Source of the DNA: Viola odorata
Taxonomy: Eukaryota > Streptophyta > Magnoliopsida > Malpighiales > Violaceae
Reading direction: 5' to 3'
Length of the DNA stretch: 64,000 nucleotides
NCBI GenBank assembly: GCA_963691705.1
Contig: OY829539.1
Coordinates: 20,072,407 to 20,136,406, forward strand
A program made the translations under genes and the position numbers. The notes beneath the pieces were generated by a model. The model saw only the letters and a list, made by a program, of their open reading frames with translations, had not been told where the DNA came from and ran no database searches. Numbering within the stretch: position 1 is the stretch's first letter; each line of letters begins with the position of its first letter. This document shows, piece after piece, positions 1 to 14,168 of this stretch.

Positions 1-2055
1 AGGAGCTATGCACTAATCACCTCTTAGTAACAATATATATAGACTGAATAGTTGGGGTCACCAGGTAAACGGAAACCTTGCCAATAGAGTCTAAAACAAT
101 GTTCACTTATCCATGCACTAGAAAGCAACGTCCCAGGATTAGTACACAGCAAGCAGCAAGGTTAAAAGGTAAAGGATTTGTTGTTTAATGCGATCTTATC
201 GGGAAACTAACAGTTGGCAAATAAAGGAATTGTGCTAAATAGATAGGAATTGAAATCATCATTGATAATAACCATATATATGGAGCCACCATGCAAGCAA
301 CTAGCCAGCTACCAATTGATCTTGACCTAAAATTGGGACTTCTCTTACCTACACTTATTTCCATGTCCATTATAGAGGCAAACAGAAAATACGACCCACT
401 TACACAAAGAGAAACTTTAATATGTAATGATGATGCTTCTCCAAATTGTGTCAACCATAATTGTGGTCACTAATATATACTGCACGGCTCAACAGAGAGA
501 CCAACACAACATAAGTTGGAGCAGACATTCCCAAACATTGTGCATTAACTACAGGTCTTAATCAACATTGTTAAACACAGTTAATATGTTCCCAAGATTT
601 AAAAGCAGAAACATGTTCAAGAGAAGAGCAAAACAATGGTAGCATCCACGTTAAACACCAGCTTCTAAAAAGAAAGAAAGCATGGGTAGCATGGGTGTGT
701 ACAAGCCAAAAATTTGGCATTGCAAACCCTTGATTACCAAAATGGACTTATTCAGCTTCCAGAAAGAGTAGGGTTAAGTGAAACTCAGAGACAAAAAACT
801 AGAACACTAAAAATAAGCAATAATGAAAACCTTTTTTTGGGTACAAACAATTTACTTTGGAAGCAAGGCATCTAATGCACGTCTTCCATGGCATCTTTGA
901 AGAGGGTTCATTTGGTCCCAGCCAAAAGATGTACTACAATTAGATTGCTAGTGATCTGTAGCTCAAATCTATCTTATCCTCATCTCCTATGACTTCTCAT
1001 TCAATTTTACTGGTAGATTAAGAGAATGGATTACTCAACCAAAATGTCTAGAATGGGATCAGTTTACTCCTAAAGATGCAAGATACCTAGAACAACGTCT
1101 AGGAACGCCAAACAACTACACATGCCTAATCTTTATTTTTTCCACAGAAATTTGGCTGCTGATTATTGTCATGAGATTTATATTCAAAACAGGATCAGAT
1201 GCTTGAGAAGATCAGAATATAAATGGCGGACATAATCTTAGCACACAGGAAGAGTGGTAAACGTAATCACATAAATGAGCTTGTGTAAAGGTATTATATT
1301 CCTTTTCTTCCCACTTTTTGTAGTGCAAGCACTACAAATAAGAAGACATAAAGCAGCAAGAGACCAACAGAAAGTAAGCATTCAACTGTCCACGGCCCAA
1401 AGACTATTTCCATCTTTCAATGATTACAAGCTTGGTAAACGACTTGCTACCTGCCTCTTCTGAGCACCATTACTATACATGAGAAACTATATGCCAGACT
1501 CGAGAACAATCAAATAAGCTAGTGTTGAAAAGGAACAATTAGCAAGCATATGATTATGAAACTGAATTTACCTAGAAAAATGCACCCTTGAGAAAACAAT
1601 GAATTGCTTCCCTTGTTATACGTGTTTTTTTTTCTCTTTATTACTTTCTATTAAACAAAAACATTAAACAAGCAAACAAAGTAACGCTCCAAAAAGGAGA
1701 AATCGAGAAGCTAACTAGGAAAACAAAAACCAAGGTGCATAAAACCCTGCGCAAGCAAGTTCACCAGGAAAGCCCAACGAATTAAAGAAAAATATAGGTA
1801 AAAATTACATTACTTGGTTGGGTAGTTTCAACAACGACAAACAGCAGTTATAGAAACTACTATATGATCACCACGATGATTGAAGCATCAAGCCACCGCA
1901 AAGCAACCAAAAGGAACACGCAACAGAAATAGTTTGAATATACGATTCCTAAAAACGAGCTCCTTCATCAAAAGCTGACCTTTCACTACAAATCCGATGA
2001 TGAAACATGTAAAATGAAGCACGTATACGAAGATAGAATGGATAAGGAATATTAC
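1..2055. other. Non-coding stretch, probably intron of the CMC4-like gene
   Basis: No exon could be recognised on either strand. The stretch starts with a GT splice donor (read on the minus strand) right after the CMC4-like first exon, so it is most simply the first intron of that gene, running past the window edge. I looked for the second CX9C half expected for this family and did not find it here. Short open frames in this stretch have no recognisable motif. Confidence 0.5.
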
Positions 2056-2141
2056 CTTTGAGGAAGGAAATTGTTCTTAGAAAGACAAGATTGGATGTCG
2101 CAAGCTTCTTTCTTGCAAGGTTCTTTGCTGGGTTGCGCCAT
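2056..2141 (-). CDS. CMC4: CMC4-like CX9C mitochondrial protein, exon 1 (partial gene)
   Basis: An ATG at 2141-2139 opens a frame of 28 codons plus two bases, ending at a consensus GT donor (2055-2054). The peptide begins MAQPSKEPCKKEACDIQSC, with cysteines at residues 9 and 19 separated by exactly nine residues and a further Cys at 14. It continues LSKNNFLPQ. This matches the N-terminal half of the small twin-CX9C protein CMC4, a family of intermembrane-space proteins oxidised by the MIA40/ERV1 relay and linked to respiratory-chain assembly. No targeting peptide is visible, as is usual for MIA40 substrates. The second CX9C half must lie in an exon before base 1, so this is a partial gene. 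A longer frame that overlaps this exon out of phase begins further upstream and is not the real one. Family assignment is from recognition of the motif spacing and flanking residues; other CHCH proteins are possible but fit less well. Confidence 0.72.
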
Positions 2142-4980
2142 CTTTTCTGGTTCGTTTTTTTTTTTTCTTTTCCCAACCCCTCAATTGTAATTTGTATTGT
2201 ATCTACTGTAATTGTAATTTTAACATTTTAAGACCTTGTTGTTAGTACACGTCACACTATATATATATTTCCACGCCTTAAATTTTCATGTCTTTTTTAT
2301 ATGAAAGTTGTTGTCAATGGTTTCATGTCACAAGTTGTTCTTTGATTTTTTATTTTTTTAATAAAAATACAAAATAATTTAGCATTCGATTATCATATTA
2401 AATGTGAACTATTGTAAATAAAAATCGAGTAAAATACTCTCTTCTCAATCTTAACGCAATAACAGCAAAATATAAAGACATGAGCTTGAAATCTCTAATT
2501 ACATTAGTGAAGTTAGGATGATACTTTTTTTAGGGTGGGAGTCCATTATTACATTTCTTTGAGACAAATAATGGGAAATTGATAGAGAAATGTTAGTAGT
2601 TATTGGACAGTGTCCAAACACTACATGCGATATTTTTTAGATGATTAACTGTTTATTTAATTTCTTTTCTCTCTCATATAGTCTTTTTATTCAATCATAA
2701 AAGAGTATCCTCGTATCTTTTTTCCAAACTTTAAATGTCATTATAAAATGAGAAAAGTTTAACTTTTTTTCCTTTGAAAAACGAAAGAATTGCTTCAATC
2801 AATTGAATTTGAAAATTGCAAGAATAAATAACTAATGCTAAATTTTAATAACTATATAGTATATTGGCCAAGAAAATATTAAAATTTTAAAATTATTACT
2901 CTCTCCGTTTTTGTAGTAGACTTTTTAACTATAGTCACACATACTAATGAAGTAGATAATTTTAATTGTATTTTTAGTTCTGAAAAAACTACTCCTATAA
3001 TCATTAATTAATTTTACCATTTATAATTAAATATTCATACATAAATTAATTATAATTAAAAGTTAATTATTAAAATAATTAAGTAAAAATACTATATCCA
3101 CGGAACCTACTGTTTAATCTATAAGCAGTGACAATTGCCCTATAAAAACTCTTACGTCTGATAAAAAGAAGATTTTTCTCCTTTGAGAACGTAATTGAAT
3201 TTGCCCACCTGCTTGAGAGGTTCCTACCTCATATAGTGATATCTAAAATTTGTTATATATTTGCATCTCTTTATCTCAAAGTTTCTTCAAAATATTATAT
3301 TAAAGTATGTCATGGTTGTCCTCTATTACATGATAGATTTATTGTGATAATATGAAAATTGTCCTCTATTTACATGTATGTACTCTAAATCAAGATATAT
3401 TAGTTAAATTAAAGTTAGGTTACTTTATTAGATTCAAGATATATAAACAATATTTTATTTAATTTTCTTTAGAGCATATAATGAAATAATTCTTTTTACG
3501 CATACGCGGCTAGTTAGAAAATAAATTAGGGTCCACTTTTACCTATTTCTTATTTTATTACTATTAAATTCGCTTATTTTTATTTCTTGAGTTAATTAAT
3601 CTAGTATTAATTTTTTTTTGAAAATAATATGAATTAGATTAATTCAAATCAGCAAGTACAAAAAAAACGCGATCAACTTGGAGCATTTTCTTATTCAAAT
3701 ATTTTCTAAGTTAAAAATTAAAATAAATTAACCCAATTCATAAGTTATGCTCTGTTTACCAAAAAAAAATAAAACAATTGTCACAAGGTAACTAACTATT
3801 TTACCATATACTAATAAAATTCGGCAACAGGTGGATGGAGCCAACTATATCACTGACAATGTGATAATTTGACGAGATTAAGAACAAGCAGAGGATGAAT
3901 GCACACGGGAAAATGACGCTCTGACCAACTTGTCCATTGGTATTTGGTACAATTTTGTCACCAATTTTTTTTTGCCGATTTGGTCACAATTTTTTTTAAA
4001 ATTAGACTTTTGTCCATTCCATACAATTTTTAATGTTTATTGTTGGAAATATACTAAAAAAAATTAATAGATCAAAATTACCAACCAAAATTCGGTTCGG
4101 TATTTTGGTGATGGCAGCATGGTAATTCGGCGCGCACCCTTACAATTTCCTGTGACAAAAAAAAATTATATACGGTTTGTGCAAAACCCACATATATATA
4201 TTTACTTAGAATGCGTGAATGGATTAGCTAGTCTGAACCATTGGGTGAATATTCTGGTAGAAAAAAGAAACCACTGGTTGAGTATTAGTGTTCTACTGTT
4301 CCCCAATGCATGGAAATGGACAAGTGCAAACATGTCACTCAGCAGCACAGTACCCACCTCCCTCCACAGCCACCACTGGTGCCTGTCTCCGTTCATTTGC
4401 CGGTCAATCCAGGCCGCCACTTAAACCACCACACAATGGTTTCTTCTGAAGCACACTAAAAGAACAACACTAACATATTACCAACAATCACCAATTTACT
4501 AGATGCCTGCTTATTCTGCTCTTCACCCTCATGCGGCATGCCTGCAAGATTGCATTAAAAACTACAAATGAAAAAGATCCTTGATACAAATAATAAACCC
4601 ACATTGGGCGAATTTCTTATCTGAATCACGGTATCTTTCGTGCATATGGAATGCACCAATTCTGGATGTTGAACAATTCAGTACGCAACACGTTCCAAAC
4701 AGCAGTTTGAGACGACTAAAACAGGAGAAAAATCATTTGTACTTCCGATTAGTTTTGGATTTATGTTCTGATATGGTTCAATTGTACACAAGCTCCAAGC
4801 ACAATGTTGGCATTCTAAAGAATCCTAAGAAGATTAAGCCAGGCTTATACAACAATGCTAACCTATTCAATTAAAATCTAACTTTTCAGAAATCAGCAAG
4901 TTTTACATTGTAGCAGCACAAACCAGTAGTCAGAACTCTGAACCATCGGAATGGTTGGTTACTGCAGCACTGCACGTCTT
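2142..4980. other. AT-rich intergenic region (CMC4-like promoter side and NOT3 3' side)
   Basis: The right part should contain the 3' UTR of NOT3 and the left part the 5' UTR and promoter of the CMC4-like gene. A sequence near 2901 resembles the CTCCCTCCGT-type terminus of Stowaway/mariner elements, but no matching partner end was found here. The open frames at 4119-4874 show no family motif and I do not support them as genes. A purine/pyrimidine tract lies just upstream of the CMC4-like ATG. Confidence 0.5.
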
Positions 4981-7900
4981 CTAGACAATAAGCTCATCTT
5001 CAAGATAGTTATACTCAAAAGTGAACTCGGTCTTGATTCTTTGACACCTAAACAGATGAAAGGGGAAAGAGGGGAGAGACATGAGAACATCAGGTATAGA
5101 TTCATTTCATAGTCAGAATATAATACTGTACACAAATTGATGCTTTGGTTTGGAACCATACTTCAAAACTTGAACAGCTTGAAAGTTACAAACACCTTTT
5201 AGCTACTTTATCCTAACTACCAAAAACAGATGGAAATATGTTCCATGCTGCAGATGAAAATATTGGAACATGCAGGTCTTGAGTAGAAAGAAAACAACAA
5301 AAACCTACGCATGCATCCATAGTCACAAAATCGATAGCATATGCATACTTAAAACTACAATCACCATACCATCCTTGGCGGTCATCACTAGCAATATGGA
5401 AATCGAAGTACACATACGTCCCCTGTTCATATTCGTCGGTGGCAACTTTTGGCTCCTCATGCCGTTGGAACCAGGTGTTGTACTTTCTGTGATATCTCCA
5501 TGATTGCTTCTTCAGCTCTTTTGCAGCCAAATATTGCTGATAAGTATCCTGCAGACAGTGGAGACTAACTGGGTTGACAAGAAGCCTCATATAGAACACC
5601 TCAAAAAGAAAAAAAATGTATTAATGGTGGAACATGCCACATTACCTGCTGGTAGTAAAATGCAAAAAACAAGGTGTCAGTGCCATAATTGTCGTGGGTT
5701 AGTCGTTCCCAGAATACAGGGTTATTTACTATAGGTGCCTGAACTTGAGGATAGCTACGAGGTGTTGCTGCAGGATGTCTCTGAAAAGACAGAAAAGTGA
5801 AAATGATTACCCATGAACTACATTTCTCATTCTAACGCTGTGCAGAGAGGAAGAAAAGGGTATTCATACTGGAGTATAGCTCCTAGCACGTTCCGAATCT
5901 TTGGGTTGGGGCAGTCTGTGATATGCAGACTCAAGCATCTGCAAATTGAACAACTGATCATGCATTGCCCCTGAATTCAAAGCAGATGCACTGAGACTAT
6001 CACCAATGGCACCAAGGTCAGAGACACTTCTACGGCCAATAACACCAAGGCCACTAGGAGGTTGACTGGATTGTATGGGCTGCCCTGGAGAGAGATCTAT
6101 ATCTCTTGGCACTTGTACAGCATCTGTCAATGAGCTAGATGCTCCAACCTGCAACAAAAGAGCATTTAAAGCAACTTAGATCACACCACCTTGAACACTG
6201 ACGTTATTTTCCAAATGGCTACTGCTTTATAGAAACCCAATGAAATTCGTAAACGACCAATGTCTAAATGACAGTCAAATGTATAGCACATTCAACAAAA
6301 TTGGTACGCGGTACATCATAGGTAGACCTGGTGTAAGGTGACGTCTACGATTAATTTACAAACCGAAATCTGATGTGATGTGCCATCTAGATGAACATGC
6401 TTTAAAATGCTACCCTCATTGACGAAAGATTCAAGTGTTTAAAAGCTCACAAGATAAAAATTAAGCTACTGAGTAGGAATTCAAATCGAACAAAGGATTC
6501 TTGTGGTACTAGAGGATCCAATCACAAGAAAGCCACAGCTGAGTGATAAAATCCTGAACAGGATTACTTAGTATATTGCAGCTAGAATGTATGCAAACTC
6601 TCCAAATTATAAAATACAATAAAAATTAGCAGAGCATTTAAGGGTACAAATTCGAAGCAAAATGCTCAAGGAAAACTCATAATGCAGAATACACTTTCAA
6701 GAGATACTCTACTTACAGCAGCATCAGTTGTGTAGGGAGCTTTCAATTCATCCTCATTCAGAAGACTTTTTACCAGCCCAGGTGTTGAAACAGATTCTGG
6801 AGTTGCATCATCAGGTAAATTCTGCAGTTGCTGCTGCTCCTCTACTTTGGGATGGCTGGAATCTGTATGATACAGTCAGGAATTAACCCAAGCCCACATA
6901 ATTATATTGTTACTACATGATAGCTGAAATGACGGATACCAGCATCTTTTGTACCGCTTGACATTAAAACTTGTTGATTAGATGCTTGATGAATGGAATT
7001 TGGCTGCTGTGAGTTGGGAGATGTAACATTATTAAGTCCAGGTGCCTGAACTCCAAGTCCAAGATTAGCTTGAGTAGACATGGATGGGCTTTGAGCATTA
7101 AACTGCATTCATAGCCAGACGCCATGAGAAATTTGGAGACAGTTATCTGTGTATTGTTAGCACGATAAAGGTACAAATGTAACTCCATAAAATTAGCAGC
7201 GGAAAGTTATGTCTTATGAATTTGAGATAGGATTCAAATACTACCCGTAAAGTAGTGAACTAGCACCGACAAGATCCTCTCCCATAACCATAAGTTGGAT
7301 CATTCACAGAACAAAAGAGATGTGATGAATTAAAAATCTTGAAGAACCAAAAGCACCTGCTGCAGAAGTGGGTTTTGCTGTGCAGAAAACTGCTTATGAT
7401 TCCCACCACCAAGAGGAGGCATACCAAGAAGGTTACTGTGACCTTGTTGCTGGACTTGCTGAAGCCGTTGCAAAAATTTCTCCCTCTGATCCGGTGCAAT
7501 TTCAGTTCTTAAGGGCCCCTGAGATGAAAATAGTTACTTCAAAAAGTATGGCACAAATATTAACATTTCTATTTAAAACAGGCATTTTAATCCACTGTAG
7601 GAACAACCAAGCAGAGGATTTTTTCATTAGCAACAAGAACACAGATGGACAGCCCAAAAGAAGTGAGCTGACTGCTAAGTCTTTTCCATTATACGATAAT
7701 GTTGACATGCAAGTATCTCCTTCATTTCTGCGTCCATTTTTTGAAGAAATTGGCATCTATACTGTAAGTTAGCTATTCGATGCATAGAATATGTACAATC
7801 ATGCAATAGCTGGATCCATTATTGGGAAAGTAAAATATAGAAATTTAAACATCGCATTTTGCTAGGGTAAGTCCATCGTGCAATATACTATAAGAGATAT

Positions 7901-10900
7901 TACCAAGCATTATTGTGGAATTATCCTTTAATATAGGAAGATCTAATAAACCAATACAATCTTTTAGCTGACAGCCTTATATCTCGTTAACCAATGTTAC
8001 AGAATGTGCAATTGTGCAGAAAATATGAGCTTCAGTGGATACACAAGTTCATAAAATGTGATAAACCACACCCAATTTAGGTACACACATCCAAGATGGA
8101 CTTTTTTTTTTTTGTTACAAAAAGTTTAGCTGGGAACAGGCTGCCCTGTCATGGGATCAGGGAATTGCAACTGCCTCAATGAGAATTCCAATTGGCTTAT
8201 AGATCAACTATCAAGGAGGACTGTTGACAGCTCGATTCAGACCTAGCTCTTACAAGCAATGTATTGGAACCTTACCAACTAAACAAACCCTACCTACCAG
8301 TGATGGACTGAGTATGGGGTGTCAAAACTTAGGTTTTGAAAAACATTTACCACCTTGTCCAGTATGGCACACAGATGGAAACACACAGAATTGCACACAG
8401 CAACAAGGCCAAAGTACATGGTGTGTAATATCTGTGTATTAAAGTTACTCAAAATGGTAAGTAAACAAGCACATAAGAAACAAATGACATACCTGTTCAT
8501 TCTGATTTTGAAATGTGCTTCCAGGTCTCCACTGTATGCCAGAAACCAAAGACGGGTTAAAAACTCTGCCACCTATTCCAGCAGCTTCAGTAACATTACT
8601 AGAATCAACTGCGTTAGGTCCATCATTAGCCTTGCTAGCCTGAGGCAAAATCATCCTGTTACTCAGTGGGGAAACCATCCCACCGCTTCCAAGTCTATCA
8701 TCAGATCCCAAAATATTTCTCTTTGTAACATCAGAGGCTGACGGTGCTGTACCAAGGGCTCCATTGCTAGGAACTGCACCAGGAGTAAGGGGTGCATTAG
8801 GAGAGGGTTGGCTAGCAAGGCCACCTCTACCAATCCCCCTTGCTAGTGCAGCATCAGCAAGAGACGGAGATGATCTACGGCCAGGAAAGCCTGCAATTTC
8901 TTCCTCCTTAGCAGAACTAGCCAGTGTCACAGGAGATGAAGGATTAACAGTAGATGCATTCTCCAGAGCACTTCTAATGGAAGCTGAACCAGGAAGAATA
9001 GGAGAAGCAGCTGATGCACCAGACAAAGTATGAGGTGGAATATTCACAGAAATAGGAGTTGCAGGATTCCCTGTTGGTGTTGTTGGTACAGCAGAAGAAC
9101 CAGCCACACTACTTTTTGCAGGAGGAGTTTTTGCAACAATATCAGAATTGCTATCCTGTGAGGCTGTATCATCAGCTGGCTCCTGAACAGACGTACCCTG
9201 TTGCTGAGTTGAAGTAGCAGTGGCCTGGGAGAAAGAAAACCGATCATTATAACCAATTCATAGCAACAATGACATGAGACAGCTTGAGAATGAAGAAAAA
9301 AGAGGAAACAAGAGTTGAAGAAATTGAAAGATAGTAAACTTCTTGGTGAGCAACTACAGATGAAAATTCAGACATAGTAACAGGAAGGGAAACTGAACTT
9401 AGTGACTCAATCAGAAGTGAGAAAAATTCTCAAGATTCTACAGAAGTTCTTATGACAAAAACCACTGAAATAAACAAAGCAGCCAAAATAGGACATGAGA
9501 ACATCTAAAAGTAGCAAGGAGTGCCTTTAACATCCTCAAGAGTTAAAGTAGAACTATTTGGCATAACAACTAGGCACATAAATCAAATAGTAACATAAGC
9601 CCTTGTGGAACAAATGAATAATAACACTTAAAATTGTCAACTAGAAATAAAATTTCCAAATAATAAGTCTCCATATGCAAAAAGGTAAAAGCATCGTGTT
9701 AGAGGTGTATGACCCCAAACAGAAAGCTATAGTGTAAAGATCTTGATAACTCAATCAGAGCCGTCTTTGACTCAGTGAACAGTGTACAAATGATTCAGAC
9801 CTTGAAGCACAAACTTACAAAGTTATCTAAGATTAAAATACTTATTCAGAATACTAGCATCAATTCAACATAAAAGACATACAGGAACTTGAGATGTTGG
9901 TCCTGCCACAGAAGTTTTTAAACTGTGAACTGGTGCGCCCTGCAAAAGAAATTGAAATTTGAACCAGTGCAAAAGATTTCTATACAAACATGCAAAAGCA
10001 TTTTATAACACGTGTACTTTTATGACACTAACGTAGGAGGGGGAAGGAAAAATAGAGAGTTAGAAGCACAGAATGTAGGCATAAAGACTTGCCTTGACTA
10101 GGGCTGGAGGAGCAATTGTAACCAGGTCTTCAAGGGACTCCACCTTGTCTAATGGTAGTGAGCTGTAAAGCTCATCAACATCACTAAATTCCTCAAAATC
10201 CTCCTAGAAAAAGAGCAATAAATATCACATTCAAGCAAATAGCAAGGAAGCGAATTCAATCTCTCATCTTTATTATGTAGCTGAAGAAAAAAAGAATGCG
10301 TGCAACAAAAGCAACCTACCAACACTGCACGCTAAACCAAAATGATGTCTCTCTAATACGGATACAAATTCCTTCATTTTAATGGATAAAAGATATTGAA
10401 AAACATGGACCTGATTGCGCTCTACATAGTCGTCTAAGAAATCTTTAACGTCGTTGACTTGCTCAGGACTCAGCTCATCGTTATCCAGCAGCCTCAAGAT
10501 CAGCTCTAACTTCTTTATGTGAAGTTTATGCCGAGTGATAGACGTCTCTAAATGCGTCTGATAACCAAAGGAGAAAAACATCAATGACAACTGAAAGAAT
10601 GTGGTAATTCAAAAGGTACATTTTTGCTTGACCCCCTACCAGTCTGGGTGGCCTTGTCTTCCCCTTCTTAACAGAGAGCCCCTCAATCTCAGCCTCACAG
10701 CTATCAACCTGTAATTCCAACTCCCCAACCTGTTCAAGAATAAAAGATATGATGGTTACTATTTAAAAACAAAAAAACAGGTTTCTTAGTTTGCAATCCT
10801 GTAAGTATGATGCCAAAATACACCTGAATACATTAAAACAGTGTCTTCGACAAACACCTATAATCAAACATCTTCCAATACAAAGATGAAAAGTACAGAT

Positions 10901-13445
10901 AAAAAAAAACAAAAATATCACATCCAGAAGCTTATCAAATAGCAAAAACTTATCAAAAAAGAAAATGTAAACAAATTCAAAAGGTCATAGAAACATTTTC
11001 AAATTCTATTAGATGTTTAATCTCAGAACTTCAAAATTGCGTTAGTGTGTTCTCTGATGAGACTATAGCACATAGAAGCTATAAGGTTAGTAATTAAACG
11101 AAAAAATAATTGTAGACAGAACTCTACTCTTCTAGCCATAGTCTTTCACTAAGAATTGGGCCAGTATAAAATTCACACAGTAGTTAATACTTTGATACTA
11201 AGATTTTCATGCAGGAAGCAACTTGACAACACCACATTTAATCAAACTTCAAAGATTCTATCTATTTTTGCTAAATTACACAATGTTCAACAATAGTCAG
11301 TAAACAAAACAAACTACTTGCTCGCCTCACATACAGTAGCAGAAAAACTACAAGTCAAGTAACACCAACAGAGAGGAACCACTTCCGTTTGCATAAATGA
11401 AATACTATTCCAACTCATGCAACTCTGAGGAACATAAGTAAAGTAACATGAAAACCAAACCAGATTCAACACTCTGGGCCCATCTTTTCTACAGAAGTTA
11501 CTCTTTTATTTTCAAATCAGGTAAATACTAAACCAACAATAGTTCTATAGCCTAGGTCAGAGATAATATATATATTTCACATGCCAAGATATTCAAACAT
11601 CTAAGTTACATACCACGTTATTTATCCAATCCCTCGTCTCTGATTTAGCCTTCTCCCTTGGATCCTATCAAAATAACGTTGACATAAAAAGCAAAATTTA
11701 TCACAGGAAAAAAATTACCATTGGAAAGGAGCAATTTGATCGAAATTGAAAAAGAAGATTTATATATTTTACATTCTGTACATAAAAAGATATTTTGGCA
11801 TGTAAAATTCTACAAATAATCACTGATGCCGCAGAACTAAATCAGTATGAGTGTGTGCCTATGTGTGTGATAAAGAAGGTAGAAGGTATACAACTATGTA
11901 AGAACAAAGGATAAAGTGAATGGCGGCTAAAAGCTCAACTCACTATATAGCATCCAGACCAGAGATGTAAGATTAAATCATGAATTCTAATACCAATGAA
12001 ACAGGTTCAAATCCAATGATAGTAATCACAAATCTAAATTCATAAAAATGTTAACTATAAGAGGAAGAATTATGATGCCCTCACTTCTAGGTCAACAAGT
12101 TTAACTTCACCGTTTCTTCTTCCCACACCAAACATAGGACAGAACAGAACAAAGAGAGAGTCCAAATAAATAAATATGAAAACAGATCAGCAATAAAAAC
12201 ACTAAAGATGTCACTTTGGGAAAGAGGACTCTCCTAAAATTCATCAAGCCTGAAAACACCATCCAAATTCATCAATTCAATTCTTCACCAAGCATTGAAA
12301 GAGTGTGGTATAAATTAGTCATGCTTACAGTTTTGGGTTGTTGTCCAAGCCCTTCTTTAGAGAATGCTTTCGTCTTGGTTTCCTTCTCACAGATCTTAAA
12401 TCTCTCCATCTCACGCTCAATAAGCTTACGGGCATCCACCAGGGCTTGTTCATAAGAGGCACTAACCTACATGAACACAAACCACAAGGAAGAAAACAGG
12501 AGCTGTCAACCTCAGTACTGGAGCCAAACGTGCATCATGAGCAAGAAACACCATGGCATAGCATCTCAGTTTTTTCCTTTATTGGATCACCAATGGCAGG
12601 CCCCATCACAGTATTCAAATTAACACAAAAGTAAAGAAGCCAGGGCCTATAAATAAAAAAATCATCATAACAGCAAGACCCATTGAGATAGCTGCATACT
12701 ATTAGAGGGATATGCACCGGTGAACAACAAAACAAAACATTTTATCATCTAAATCATTGCAACAAGTTTTTGGCTACCATGATAAAAAACACAAGAGGTA
12801 TGAGCTGTACCTCTCAATAGTCCTAAGAATAGATTCAAGCTCTCCACTTTATTATGAAGCTATAGAGAACTGTATTTTAAAGGAGTTGATTAAGTCAGGC
12901 TTTTGTATACTCTTTCCTTTTAAACAAGGTTAACTGCCTAGCAATGAGAAACAGTATTTTGCTTTAACAAGACTGGTATCTAAGCCTCAAACATATACCA
13001 TTAACAGACCTCCATGTGTCTCAAACAATGGGTAGATGATAGCAATAGCAAAAGCAAAAGAAAATTGGACAGACAGACCAACCTTCTTATCCTTAATTTC
13101 ACTAGATTGAATCCACGTCTTGATTTGGTCCCTATATCTCTGCAACTTCTTAATCTCCTTCTTCAAGTCCGCCTCAAACTTCTCCTTTTGATTCGCATTG
13201 TCCGTATCATAAACCTAAACATCATCAGCAACAACAACAACAACAATTACCACCATAGCCACGAATGGAATCATGTAGTGTCTCTCAAAATCACGCGCAT
13301 TTCCGTGTAGCGTGTATTCAGATACAAGTCACCGCGTCGTAAGCATTTTAACCTTATTCCAGATGCTGTCGAAAACGTCAACTCCTTCTTGCACTTTCTT
13401 CAGGACGCGATCGATTTCGCCTTGAAGCTTTCGACTGGCTCCCAT
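4981..13445 (-). CDS. NOT3: CCR4-NOT complex subunit 3 (NOT3), 16 exons
   Basis: Sixteen exons splice in frame to 893 residues: 13353-13445, 13083-13214, 12329-12466, 11614-11664, 10640-10729, 10411-10557, 10093-10203, 9883-9939, 8493-9224, 7357-7518, 6940-7102, 6717-6862, 5870-6148, 5646-5780, 5370-5548, 4981-5047. Translation starts [14 protein letters not shown] and ends [11 protein letters not shown]. Residues 1 to about 230 are the coiled-coil NOT N-terminal domain ([38 protein letters not shown]). Residues about 255-760 are a Ser/Pro/Gln-rich linker, mostly in the 732-bp exon 9. The C-terminal NOT2/3/5 box spans about 760-890 ([51 protein letters not shown]). NOT3 pairs with NOT2 on the NOT1 scaffold in deadenylation and transcription control. 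Length fits plant NOT3, and no stop or frameshift was found. Intron 7 uses a GC donor (GCAAGT). Exon edges were inferred by reading frame and family similarity. Confidence 0.96.
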
Positions 13446-14049
13446 TGTGCGTGCAAAATTCCAGAAGCAGAACGCCACTTATCATTCAAAACAGGAAGCT
13501 CCTGTGAGTGAAATTGGGTTAATTTTTAGGGTTTTGTGTAATTGACGATGGGATGGGAATAATTCAAGAGTTGTGAATAGAGCAGCGGACATGAGAGTGA
13601 TGAACTGATGACGCAGAGACGCAAACACGGCTGCTCAGATGAGCCAGACATAAATTGGGCTGGGCCTATGATAGTGGGCTGGGCGTTGTTATTCGGCGTA
13701 TTTCCGAAACAAAAATGTTGTGAAAAAATTATTACCTTAATGCAATACAAGGATTTGTTAAAATTCACACATACAAATAAACTTTGCAAAACGGATGTGA
13801 GATTTTAATCTCCCGACTCTGTTGATATTTTTATCATCAGTTAAATAACTAATAAATTATTTGTGGTGGTATTTTATTGTGAAGCAAAAAACACAGAAAT
13901 AAATTTTGGAGTTTCCTTATCTAATCCTATTTTGAGGTGAGCATTCTTCAATATGATTAGTTTTGACAATTTTGATTCAAAAGTAATCACATGACTGAAC
14001 TGAAAATTACATGATCTTATGAGAATAATATTTTCAATTCAATAAGGCA
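13446..14049. other. NOT3 5' flank
   Basis: The first 100-150 bases upstream of the NOT3 ATG should be its 5' UTR and core promoter, read on the minus strand. I see no unambiguous TATA box. The rest is AT-rich sequence up to the MULE target-site duplication at 14050-14059. No gene is supported. Confidence 0.4.
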
Positions 14050-14059
14050 ATTGAATTGA

Positions 14060-14168
14060 GGTTTATGGCACCACGGGATTCCTAAGGTTATTATTTCCAT
14101 TTTAGTTGGTCCCTAACGGCGATTTTCATTCAAGTTGGTTCCGAACGTTAGCCACCGGGGGTCCTTAT
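14060..14168 (+). repeat. MULE-1 left TIR, outer part
   Basis: The outer 109 bases of the left terminal inverted repeat, ending in CTTAT at the retroelement insertion point. They match the inverted complement of about 26103-26211. Confidence 0.93.

Noticed and set aside
4119..4874. Plus-strand frames of about 100 codons between NOT3 and the CMC4-like gene
   Set aside because: No family motif, no splice structure, and they lie in the probable NOT3 3' region; kept as intergenic.
5213..5599. A 128-codon minus-strand frame as a separate gene
   Set aside because: Its middle is NOT3 exon 15; the ends are intron read-through. The true last exon is 4981-5047.
8764..9033. Plus-strand frame of 89 codons opposite NOT3 exon 9
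   Set aside because: It is the antisense shadow of a Ser/Pro/Ala-rich coding exon with no start context, motif or splice support.
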